64,000 bases of DNA, from contig CAKZKR010000019.1 of NCBI GenBank assembly GCA_937124615.1, forward strand, positions 1 through 64,000. Direction: 5' to 3'. The DNA is from an uncultured bacterium. Its GTDB lineage: Bacteria; Hydrogenedentota; Hydrogenedentia; Hydrogenedentales; Hydrogenedentaceae. The notes under the pieces were generated by a model. It had not been told where the DNA came from and did no database searches. It worked only from the letters and a program-made list of their open reading frames with translations. Of this stretch, positions 26,555 through 34,335 are shown piece by piece; position 1 is the first letter of the stretch, and each line of letters opens with the position of its first letter. The translations under genes and the position numbers were made by a program.

Positions 26555-27016
26555 ATGGAAAAGTATATTGCTATTGAAGTGGAGGTTGAAGAAGTAGAAA
26601 GGGGTAGGTATCTTGAAAAATTACGGGATTTGTTTTTGAAGAAAGGTTTTATCGTTGAGCGAGAATGGGAAGATAATATAGAACTTTCGCGTCCCCTTTC
26701 TACGGGAAAGCAAGGGGAGATCGTTATGTATCCCTGGATAGATAAAGTTTATGTTCAGGGGAAAGGTAGTGGGGTGGTGGTTAATTGTTCTGTAAGGAAT
26801 TTTATGTGGTTTCGGTATCTTATTTTGTATGTAATACCAATTATAGATATTGCATTTATTTTGCTTTTATTCTTTTTTATAGAAGAAAGAATTATATTAA
26901 TTCCTGTTGTGGCGATGATGTTTTTTTCATTTTTTTTCATTTTTTTTGTTTTTAAGATGCAATTCAGGAAGATGATTCATTTGTTAGCAGAAGAAGTACA
27001 GAATATAGATTCGTAA
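26555..27016 (+). CDS. Uncharacterised two-helix membrane protein
   Basis: A 153-residue protein. The first 80 residues are soluble and acidic, with a KYIAIEVEVEEVERG start. Two strongly hydrophobic segments follow (about 88-108 and 113-132), then a basic FKMQFRKM and a short acidic tail. The arrangement suggests a soluble domain anchored by a helical hairpin. No family is recognised. AAGGA lies 8 bases before the ATG. It is divergent from the GT9 gene and 32 bases ahead of the HD hydrolase, so the two may be co-transcribed. Confidence 0.65.
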   Translation: MEKYIAIEVEVEEVERGRYLEKLRDLFLKKGFIVEREWEDNIELSRPLSTGKQGEIVMYPWIDKVYVQGKGSGVVVNCSVRNFMWFRYLILYVIPIIDIAFILLLFFFIEERIILIPVVAMMFFSFFFIFFVFKMQFRKMIHLLAEEVQNIDS

Positions 27017-27048
27017 TGAAGTTTTATGAAGGAAAAGGAAGTTAATGT

Positions 27049-27630
27049 ATGGATGATTTTTGTAAAAGGGTGTTAGGTTTTTTTAGAGAGATACATCCGT
27101 TGGACCGTGTTCCGCGTGCGGGATTTTTATTGCGAGGGGTCTCGGTCCCGGAATCGGTATCGGCCCATAGTCATTTTTTGAGTCTCCTGGTATTATTGGT
27201 TGTTGAGCAGTATCCCGGGCTATGGGATGTAGAAAAGGTTTTAACGATGGCTTTAATTCATGATTTAGCAGAGGCGAAAATGATGGACATGCCGATGCCT
27301 ATTACACAGGAGTATTTTTTGAGTGAGAAAATACAAGCGGAACAAGCGGTTTTTGACAAACTCATACAAGGTTTTTCTCTTAAATATTCGGATTTATATC
27401 GAGAGTTTCATGAGGTATCTTCTGCTGAGGCGAGGTTGGTCCGTGGATTGGATAAGGTGCAAATGATGATGAAGGTTCTAAATTATGAGAGGGAGCATCA
27501 GGGAGATTTGTCAGAGTTCTGGGAAAATCCTAAAAATTTTAATGATTATGGGGTAGAAGTAACGCGTAAACTTTTTGAGGCTATATGTAAATATGCAGGT
27601 AAAAAATTACCGGAGTGTGAAGATAAATAA
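27049..27630 (+). CDS. HD-domain hydrolase, YfbR-like 5'-nucleotidase type
   Basis: A 193-residue HD protein of the PF13023 type. VPRAGFLLRGVSVPESVSAHSH (about 21-42) carries H40. IHDLAEAKMMD carries H71, D72 and E75, and RGLDKVQMMMKVL carries D135. This H...HD...D set matches the metal ligands of YfbR, which removes phosphate from deoxynucleoside monophosphates. The substrate here is inferred from the family only. Ribosome binding site AAGGAAG lies 7 bases upstream. Confidence 0.85.
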   Translation: MDDFCKRVLGFFREIHPLDRVPRAGFLLRGVSVPESVSAHSHFLSLLVLLVVEQYPGLWDVEKVLTMALIHDLAEAKMMDMPMPITQEYFLSEKIQAEQAVFDKLIQGFSLKYSDLYREFHEVSSAEARLVRGLDKVQMMMKVLNYEREHQGDLSEFWENPKNFNDYGVEVTRKLFEAICKYAGKKLPECEDK

Positions 27631-27647
27631 TTATCAATACTTTTGTT

Positions 27648-28697
27648 CTATTTTTGTTGAAACCATCTTCTAAGACCCATTCGGGAGAGGTATATGGGGA
27701 TAATTTGTAATTGAGGATTAAGTTCCGTCAATGCTTTTTTGAAGGTTCTCTTATTTTTGTTATGTTCATCAAAAAGGAGTGTAAGAGAACCTCCTTCACC
27801 TCCGGCTCCGTTGACTTTCCAACCTATGGCTCTATGTTGTTTTGCTAAATCGATGACTTGTTTTGCGAGGTCGGAGACAAGAGAGGGGTGTAGAGCCATT
27901 TGTCCTTCGGTATTTTGTATCATGGCTTTGGCAAATGTAATAAAATTGCCCTCTAATAATGCATTTTTCCCTTTATGTGCAGAATCTCTCAATATATCAA
28001 GGACACTTTTATCGCTTTGAGGTTGTTCTAATCTTGTGATAACTTGTTTATGTATATCACTGGAGGAATGTGTTTTTCCAAGATAGACCAGCATGAGCCG
28101 TCGTTCTAATTCCCACCATGTTGAGTTGGGTAGCATAACAGGTGAAACAGAAGCATGGGGGTAACGGAACATCTCGATAAAGCAAATACCGCCATAACTT
28201 GCACAGATTTGGTCTTGAATTCCACACTGTAGCCCTAATTTCTCTGTTTCGACGCGGTGTGCAAGGCTTGCGATTTCATGGGGGGTATGTTGACCGGGTG
28301 TTAGCATATCAAGGGCCCCTAATAATGCAACGCTTATTGATGCGGAGGTTCCTGTGGAACAACCCGCAGGTGCTTCGGAGAAGAGGTTTACTTCAAAAGA
28401 TAAGTTGGAAGGAAGGTTCATAATATCGATACATGCTTCGAGCAAAGGATGCTTGTCATATTCTGTAAAAGTAGTTTGCAGGGTATACCGTTCTCCAAAG
28501 TTTTCTACATCTAAAACAATCTCGGTTTTGTCTTTTATGTCCGTTTCATAAACATAGATTTGCACTTCTGCATATGGGTAAACACCTATGTTAAGAACAG
28601 CACCGTATTCGGCAAACCAGGTATCTGTCCAACCACCTAAATCACATATACGGATAGGAGCGGTGGCATTAATCACATAAAGGAGATTTTTATGCAT
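27648..28697 (-). CDS. GHMP-family sugar kinase, heptose-7-phosphate kinase-like
   Basis: A 349-residue GHMP kinase. Motif 1 is INATAPIRICDLGGWTDTW (about 9-27). The ATP loop is EAPAGCSTGTSASISVALL (about 106-124). Motif 3 is KVNGAGGEGGSLTLLF (about 297-312). The GGWTDTW start and the spacing resemble HddA-type D-glycero-D-manno-heptose-7-phosphate kinases and L-fucose or arabinose kinases more than mevalonate-pathway enzymes. A role in activating an envelope sugar is likely, in line with the GT9 gene, but the sugar is not proven. It starts 6 bases after murB, probably the same transcript. Confidence 0.82.
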   Translation of the reverse strand: MHKNLLYVINATAPIRICDLGGWTDTWFAEYGAVLNIGVYPYAEVQIYVYETDIKDKTEIVLDVENFGERYTLQTTFTEYDKHPLLEACIDIMNLPSNLSFEVNLFSEAPAGCSTGTSASISVALLGALDMLTPGQHTPHEIASLAHRVETEKLGLQCGIQDQICASYGGICFIEMFRYPHASVSPVMLPNSTWWELERRLMLVYLGKTHSSSDIHKQVITRLEQPQSDKSVLDILRDSAHKGKNALLEGNFITFAKAMIQNTEGQMALHPSLVSDLAKQVIDLAKQHRAIGWKVNGAGGEGGSLTLLFDEHNKNKRTFKKALTELNPQLQIIPIYLSRMGLRRWFQQK

Positions 28698-28703
28698 AAT
28701 CCA

Positions 28704-29651
28704 TTATCCTTCCCGATTGTTATAGTGTTGGCAGGATTGAAAACAACCATCTTCGAATATGATACGGACTTCTTCTTCAAGAGTTATGCCAAATTTGTTA
28801 TATACTTTTTCTTGGACGAGCCGGATTAAAAATAGGACATCGTCAAATGTAGCGTTATTGTCATTCATAATAAAGTTTGCATGGATGGGACTAATAATCG
28901 CCCCTCCTTTTCGTGTTCCTTTTAGCCCACATTTTTCGATTAATTTTCCTGCATGATGGCCGGGAGGATTTTTGAATACACTACCGCAACAGTATCCTTG
29001 AGGTTGTTTTTCTTTTCTGCGTTTGATGTAGTGTTCGTAAATTGTTTTTTGTTCTGTATTGGATTTTTTGAAATGGAAAATAGCACTGGATATGAGTTCG
29101 TTTATTGAACAAAACTTTTGAGAGCGATAACTGTATAATTCGGGTTTTATTTCAATTTCTTTTTTGCCGTCAGAGGTGAGTAGGAAAACTTTTTCAGTCC
29201 ACTCGCAGATACATCCGTTTATGGTACCTGCGTTCATGAATAAAGCCCCTCCTACTGTTCCTGGAATTCCTGTTAATGCGGATACTCCCTCGTAATTGTT
29301 TTTTAACAATACTTCTTTTACTAACCCGTCGAGTTCGATGCCTCCACCGACAAAATATCGGTTGTTTCCTAATGTTCGAAATTCTTTGAAATGGGAAGTG
29401 ATAAGCACTACACCGCGGAAGCCCTTGTCTGAGATCAGGACATTTGTTCCACCTCCTAAAATAAAGTAGGGAAGAGGAAGTCGCTGAAGTATATGGTAGG
29501 ACTGTTCTAATTCGAGTTCATTTTTTGGAATAAGTGCAAAATCAGCAGGACCTCCTATTTTATAATAGGTGTGAGGTGCCAATAAATAGTCTGGTTGGCA
29601 GAAAGGAAAGGACATTAGGATATTTTTGTAATCGGATTCTTTTTGTGTCAT
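28704..29651 (-). CDS. murB: UDP-N-acetylenolpyruvoylglucosamine reductase
   Basis: Reduces UDP-GlcNAc-enolpyruvate to UDP-MurNAc with FAD and NADPH. The FAD-binding TYYKIGGPADF (about 28-38) and LPYFILGGGTNVLISDKGF (about 55-73) are present. GIPGTVGGALFMNAG (about 127-141) is the usual cofactor segment. The catalytic Ser is in CGSVFKNPPG and the catalytic Glu in LEEEVRIIF near residue 300. It is a type II enzyme (no extra Tyr loop domain). The start overlaps the 5' leader of the divergent xylose-isomerase-like gene. It shows the organism makes peptidoglycan. Confidence 0.95.
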   Translation of the reverse strand: MTQKESDYKNILMSFPFCQPDYLLAPHTYYKIGGPADFALIPKNELELEQSYHILQRLPLPYFILGGGTNVLISDKGFRGVVLITSHFKEFRTLGNNRYFVGGGIELDGLVKEVLLKNNYEGVSALTGIPGTVGGALFMNAGTINGCICEWTEKVFLLTSDGKKEIEIKPELYSYRSQKFCSINELISSAIFHFKKSNTEQKTIYEHYIKRRKEKQPQGYCCGSVFKNPPGHHAGKLIEKCGLKGTRKGGAIISPIHANFIMNDNNATFDDVLFLIRLVQEKVYNKFGITLEEEVRIIFEDGCFQSCQHYNNREG

Positions 29652-29744
29652 TATTTCAGCTTTTGTCTTTTATTGTTTAAAAGATATATGCTACAAAAAA
29701 AGAGTACATTAATTATACAAAAAACAAGACAAGGAGATTTGTAT

Positions 29745-30815
29745 ATGGTGAACAATTCAGACGAAAAGAATCTAAAGGCGGTATATCGTTTTTCTTTTGG
29801 TCCATGGAATATTGATGAAGGAGCAGACCCATTTGGTCCTCCGGTTCGCAAGCCGGAACCCCTTGCGAAGAAGATGAAAGTGGCCAAACAATTGGGATTT
29901 GATGGGATGCAGTTTCACGATGATGATGCGGTTCCTGAACTTGATGAAAAATCAGGTGCAGAGATAGAAAGAGAAGCGAAAAAAGTAAAGAAGATGCTGG
30001 ATAATGAAGGGTTGGTGGCGGAGTTTGTTGCTCCACGATTGTGGTTTTCTCCAAAAACAATAGACGGAGCATATACCAGTAATGACCCTGCATGCCGTAG
30101 ATATGCAATTGAAAGGACGAAGAAGGCTATTGATATTATGAATATTTTAGGCACGCATAATATGGTGCTCTGGTTGGCAAGGGAAGGTACTTATATTCGT
30201 GAGAGTAAAAATGTCCGATTGGCAGTTCTCCAGATTCGTGATGCAATAAATGAAATGCTTGCCTATGATAAGGATGTTATTGTTTTAATAGAACCGAAAC
30301 CCAATGAGCCTGTGGATAGTGCTATTATTCCTACAATTGGACATGCAATAGGATTATCGTATATAACAGATGATCCGTCCCGTGTCTGTTGTCTTGTTGA
30401 GACGGCACATTCTGTTTTGGCAGGGTTAGACCCGGCGGATGACATGGCGTATGCTCTGGCTCATAATAAGCTGAGAAGCGTTCATCTGAATGACCAGGGG
30501 GGATTGAAGTTTGACCAGGATAAGTCTTTTGGGTCTTATAATCTTCGCAGGGCTTTTAATCAGGTTCGAGTCCTCGAAGAATATGGTTATGGGAGACATG
30601 GTGAATGGATAGGTCTCGATGTGAAGACGATGAGAACACAAAAACAAGCAGTAAATATAAAACATTTGAGGAATAGTCTGGCTACTTTTAAGTTGTTGGT
30701 TGAAAAAGTAAGAGCGATGGATAAGACTCTGGTATCAAGATTAATTGCGGATCGTGATTATGAGGAATTAGACCGCTATATTCTTTGTAATTTAATGGGT
30801 ATACGATATAGTTAG
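29745..30815 (+). CDS. Xylose-isomerase-like TIM barrel enzyme
   Basis: A 356-residue protein clearly related to class I xylose isomerase. MQFHDDDAVPE holds the catalytic His H58. VLIEPKPNEP holds metal ligand E183 and K185. CLVETAHSVLAGL holds E219 and H222. LKFDQDKSFG holds D257 and D259, and LDVKTMRTQ holds D292. One usual ligand, the Asp of the HIDLN strand in the Streptomyces enzyme, is replaced by H247 (RSVHLNDQGG), so substrate or metal use may differ. I start at ATG 29745, which has AAGGAG 8 bases upstream. The longer frame from 29643 overlaps murB and has no such site. Confidence 0.85.
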   Translation: MVNNSDEKNLKAVYRFSFGPWNIDEGADPFGPPVRKPEPLAKKMKVAKQLGFDGMQFHDDDAVPELDEKSGAEIEREAKKVKKMLDNEGLVAEFVAPRLWFSPKTIDGAYTSNDPACRRYAIERTKKAIDIMNILGTHNMVLWLAREGTYIRESKNVRLAVLQIRDAINEMLAYDKDVIVLIEPKPNEPVDSAIIPTIGHAIGLSYITDDPSRVCCLVETAHSVLAGLDPADDMAYALAHNKLRSVHLNDQGGLKFDQDKSFGSYNLRRAFNQVRVLEEYGYGRHGEWIGLDVKTMRTQKQAVNIKHLRNSLATFKLLVEKVRAMDKTLVSRLIADRDYEELDRYILCNLMGIRYS

Positions 30816-30846
30816 TTTTCAAGATTTCTATAATTTGTTGAAAACT
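30814..30846 (+). terminator. Inverted repeat at the end of the isomerase gene
   Basis: AGTTTTCAA (30814-30822) and TTGAAAACT (30838-30846) are perfect 9-base arms around a 15-base loop, overlapping the TAG stop. There is no long T tract, so it may be a weak terminator or an RNA-stability hairpin. Confidence 0.35.
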
Positions 30847-30993
30847 CCACATTTATTAATATCTTTTATAAGAAAAAGGGATTTAATATTTTTTATAAAA
30901 TTTTATTTTTTTGTTATATAATAATTAATGAGAGTATTTATAATTGATTTTATTGGAAGTCATCAGGGATATATTGATATGGACATATAAATA

Positions 30994-33477
30994 ATGTTTG
31001 TTGAAAAAAAAATAAATAAGTATCCTTCTTTTTCATGTCTGAATATACTGATAGTGGGAAGACCTCAGCAGGAGAGAGAGCAAATTCTGTTAAATGAAAC
31101 ATTTTGGGGACAGAAAGTTAAGATTCATTATTGTGCTTCTCCACAGAGTTTGGCTCGAATGTTGGTTGGGGATGCGCTTTATGAATTGGTTATCTTTGAT
31201 TATGTTGAAAATATTTTAAGATGGGAACTCTACAGGAAAATTCTGGATAGATGTGATAGTGTCATACTTTTTACAGTTCCATCTAAAGTTCCGGACTCGT
31301 TAGAACATCAGTTGGCGAGAGACAATGTGTATTGTATTCCCTTAGGTGCGAAGAATACGCGACATTTGAAATGTTCTTTGAGGACTATTCGTAATCATAT
31401 CTTTAGATATCGAAAACATATTTTGGATTTATTTGATAAATCTTTTGATGAATACATTATAGGTTTGACAATAGATAATAATCTTTGTGATTTAGATCAA
31501 GGGGTTTCTCGATTATTGTCAGGATTGAGTAGTATGTTTGATTTTGAGATGGTGCTTGCATTAATGAGGGAGGGAGAAAGTCCTATACAGGTGTTAAAAA
31601 ATGATTTTTATGGTGATTTTTGTTCTTTATTGACTTCTAATAATGGTATTTCTAAGATATGTGAGGATTTTCTTGAAGGCCGTGCTAATTATATCCCATC
31701 AGAGTTTTTATATAGTGATTTTTTAAGGTTTAATGCGACTCAGGAGAAAGCCCGGACGCTTGTTCACTATTTGAAAGATACAATATTTTGTGGGCTGTGT
31801 CATTTATTTGGATATCGGTCTTTAGTTTTTGTTCCATTTCGGAGTGCTAGTGGAAGGAAGTGGCTTTTTATTTTTGCAGATAAAAAGGTTGATAAAGCAA
31901 CAGAAGAACTGTGTCGATATTTTGAGGAGAAATTGCCCTTTTTGATAAGAATGCTTTCTTATTTAGAGCAGTATTCGCAGGAGAAATCGTTACTCAATCT
32001 GCATCGGGTTTCCTTAAAAACGGGACATATCGGCGTATGGGAATATGAGGTAGATTCTCGCAAAATTATTTCATCCGGTTTACAGGCGTTGTTCCCGTTT
32101 TTGAAAGTGCCGGATGAATTGACAGAATGGTGGAAGTATATTCATCCTTCGGACCGTGATGATTTCTGGCATGCAGTAAAACCTTGTATTCAGGGGGCAA
32201 CCAATAGTTTTGCAATAGATCATCGATTACTTTTACCGGGTGACAGATTGGTTTGGGTTCGGACGATAGGGGAATGTATTTCTCGTAAGGGAAAATATGC
32301 TAAAAAACTTGTTGGTGTGGGAATGGATATAACTTCTTTTATGGAATCCGAACATGAATTAAAGGATGTAAAGGAAAATCTTGAAATTGCATCAGAAATG
32401 GGGAATATAGGTTTGTGGTCATGGGATATTTTAAAAGATGAATATAATATGAATCCTCCCGGTTTAGAGATGTTTCGGATAAAGAAGAAGGGTCCATATA
32501 TATTAGAAGATTGGTTAAATTGTGTTGTTCCTACACATCGGGAATTGGTTCGGAAAGAATTGGGAGAGACACTTGCCAAAGAAGAGGGGGTATTTAATAT
32601 GCAATATCCGATTTATTATAGAGGTATGTATAAGAGTTGGATACATACATATGGTAGGGTATCAGGACGAGATTCTAAGGGGAACCCTATTCGCATTTCG
32701 GGGACGCATGTTGATATTACAGAAAGGAAAATGTTAGAAAAACAGTTGCAAAGTGAGGCTATTATCAATTCATTGTATGCGAGTTTTGCCCGTTCATTGT
32801 TGAGTTCGCAAACGGAAGAAGAGGTTACATCTAGGGTGTGTCAAATGGGAGTAGATATACTGAATAGTGCTTTCTGTTTTTCGGGATATTTTGACCCGGA
32901 TGAGAAATTGTATTTTTTTCAAGGGGTAGACAAGAAGAAGTCTAATAGGCTTATGATTTCACTGAGTTCAAAGGATTTTGCAAAAGAAGAATTGCTGTAT
33001 CGTTTTATTGAGGCAGGGTCGCCGTTGCTCATTAATGACATTGAGGAAAAGGAATATTTGCTTTTTGGTAGAATTCTAATTCAAAGATTGCTATTTTATC
33101 CTTCTTATACTCCATCGCATGATTTGGTTTTAATTATTGCGGTAAATTCATCTGAGAGTTATACCCCTTCAAATTGGGAATCTATAGAATGGATGGCTTC
33201 CGTTTATGCTCAGGCTATGGAACGAATAAGGTTAGAGAAAAGAAATATTCAGAAGGCAAGAGAATTAGAAGAGACGATAGAACAGCTTCAAGAGGCGTTA
33301 AATACTGTAAGACATTTGCATGGCTTGTTACCGATATGTGCGCGGTGTAAAAAGATTCGTGATGATTCTGGGTATTGGCAAGAGGTGGAGGTGTATATTC
33401 GTCAGCATTCTGATGCAGAATTTAGCCATGGAATTTGTCCTCAGTGTGCCAAAGAATTGTATGGGGATTTTTTATAG
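30994..33477 (+). CDS. Receiver-like/PAS/PAS/GAF sensor without kinase domain
   Basis: Residues about 16-140 resemble a degenerate response-regulator receiver (NILIVGRPQQEREQILL, LVIFDY). Residues about 340-455 and 460-575 are two PAS domains with PAC motifs (KKLVGVGMDITSFME; IRISGTHVDITERKMLEKQL). Residues about 580-745 form a GAF-like domain. The last 50 residues are the LLPICARCKKIRDDSGYW-QEVEVYI motif with FSHGICPQCAKELY. This is a known C-terminal Cys-rich module (CxxC...CxxC) of sensor proteins, probably a zinc site. There is no histidine kinase, GGDEF or EAL domain, so it must signal through a partner. The ATG at 30994 has no strong ribosome binding site. Confidence 0.8.
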   Translation: MFVEKKINKYPSFSCLNILIVGRPQQEREQILLNETFWGQKVKIHYCASPQSLARMLVGDALYELVIFDYVENILRWELYRKILDRCDSVILFTVPSKVPDSLEHQLARDNVYCIPLGAKNTRHLKCSLRTIRNHIFRYRKHILDLFDKSFDEYIIGLTIDNNLCDLDQGVSRLLSGLSSMFDFEMVLALMREGESPIQVLKNDFYGDFCSLLTSNNGISKICEDFLEGRANYIPSEFLYSDFLRFNATQEKARTLVHYLKDTIFCGLCHLFGYRSLVFVPFRSASGRKWLFIFADKKVDKATEELCRYFEEKLPFLIRMLSYLEQYSQEKSLLNLHRVSLKTGHIGVWEYEVDSRKIISSGLQALFPFLKVPDELTEWWKYIHPSDRDDFWHAVKPCIQGATNSFAIDHRLLLPGDRLVWVRTIGECISRKGKYAKKLVGVGMDITSFMESEHELKDVKENLEIASEMGNIGLWSWDILKDEYNMNPPGLEMFRIKKKGPYILEDWLNCVVPTHRELVRKELGETLAKEEGVFNMQYPIYYRGMYKSWIHTYGRVSGRDSKGNPIRISGTHVDITERKMLEKQLQSEAIINSLYASFARSLLSSQTEEEVTSRVCQMGVDILNSAFCFSGYFDPDEKLYFFQGVDKKKSNRLMISLSSKDFAKEELLYRFIEAGSPLLINDIEEKEYLLFGRILIQRLLFYPSYTPSHDLVLIIAVNSSESYTPSNWESIEWMASVYAQAMERIRLEKRNIQKARELEETIEQLQEALNTVRHLHGLLPICARCKKIRDDSGYWQEVEVYIRQHSDAEFSHGICPQCAKELYGDFL

Positions 33478-33478
33478 A

Positions 33479-33991
33479 TTATTTTGTTTGTGTGATTAAG
33501 GGTGCAGGGTTGATAGGGGTTCCATTTTTTCTTAATTCGAAATGGAGGTGAGGTCCTGTGGCATTTCCTGTGGCGCCTACTCTTCCTATTATTTGTCCTT
33601 TTTTTACTTTTTTATTTGTTTTGATTGCAATTGAACTGAGATGTGCGTATCTTGTTTCCCAATTTCCGGGATGCTCGATACAGACCAATAAACCGTAGTC
33701 TTTTAGTGGGCCTGCAAAAATAACAGTTCCTTTTTGCACAGCGAGGACAGGAGTTCCCTCTTTTGCTTTTATATCTATTCCCTGGTGGCGATAAAAGGAT
33801 GTTCCTTTTTTTCGAAGTTCTCCGAAAGCAGAATTAATTATGAAAGGTGGTTCTGGAAGTGGGAAACCCCATATTCCGTCTTTTTTTGCTGGAAAGGGGG
33901 ATTGAAAAGTAACTTTATGTCTTTGTCGCGTACAGGAAGTAAAAAGGAATACGAGTATTAGAATAAGAAATAATGGTTTTATTTTTATCAT
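33479..33991 (-). CDS. M23-family peptidase lipoprotein (LytM type)
   Basis: Lipoprotein signal with lipobox FTSC (Cys20), then a compact LytM/M23 domain. H69 and D73 (YRHQGIDI), H117 (RYAHLSS) and H148/H150 (GPHLHFE) are the zinc ligands and catalytic His. M23 enzymes cut peptide cross-links in peptidoglycan; single-domain lipoproteins can also act as amidase activators, but the intact ligand set suggests an active enzyme. It ends 2 bases from the sensor gene stop, in convergent orientation. Confidence 0.9.
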   Translation of the reverse strand: MIKIKPLFLILILVFLFTSCTRQRHKVTFQSPFPAKKDGIWGFPLPEPPFIINSAFGELRKKGTSFYRHQGIDIKAKEGTPVLAVQKGTVIFAGPLKDYGLLVCIEHPGNWETRYAHLSSIAIKTNKKVKKGQIIGRVGATGNATGPHLHFELRKNGTPINPAPLITQTK

Positions 33992-34335
33992 GTTTTTATG
34001 GATTTCTATCTACTTTATAAGAATAATCGCAGAAGGATTATAATGGATGGATTTTATCAAAATACAAAAAGGGAGGACGCCATAACAGGGTCTTATGGCG
34101 TCACTCAAGGAAGTATATAACTATGGGACTCAAATTATATTATGAGAGCTGGGACGAACACTCATAACTCATGGAGTTTCTTTTTTATATTCAAATTTCT
34201 GTTCATTTTATCGTCAAGTTTTTGTAAAACTTTAATGTTTGTTTTGTTTTGCTGAAATAATATAATTTTGGCGAATGACATGTTTATTGGGTTAATATTA
34301 GTAGACATTTCAAACCAAGTAGAAGGAGATTAAGG
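33992..34335 (+). other. 344-base intergenic region with one perfect hairpin
   Basis: Between the M23 gene (minus) and the beta-helix gene (plus). It contains the perfect hairpin listed next. It also contains a 48-codon minus-strand open frame (34162-34308) lacking a ribosome binding site. A TATAAT-like element (AATAATATAATTT) lies about 70 bases before the ATG at 34336, which has GAAGGAG 8 bases upstream. Nothing else recognisable. Confidence 0.4.
34076..34102 (-). terminator. Perfect 10-base hairpin, minus-strand terminator-like
   Basis: GACGCCATAA and TTATGGCGTC surround a 7-base loop with no mismatch. On the minus strand the stem is followed by CTCCCTTTTTGTATTTT, which looks like an intrinsic terminator. 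It lies upstream of the M23 gene start (33991), so it would end a transcript coming from further right or act as an attenuator. It could equally be a protein binding site. Confidence 0.4.

Noticed and set aside
29643-29744. Longer N-terminus for the xylose-isomerase-like gene.
   Set aside because: It overlaps murB and reads as a leader; AAGGAG is placed for the ATG at 29745.
29713-30108. 131-codon minus-strand frame opposite the xylose-isomerase-like gene.
   Set aside because: Composition and position mark it as a shadow of the real gene.
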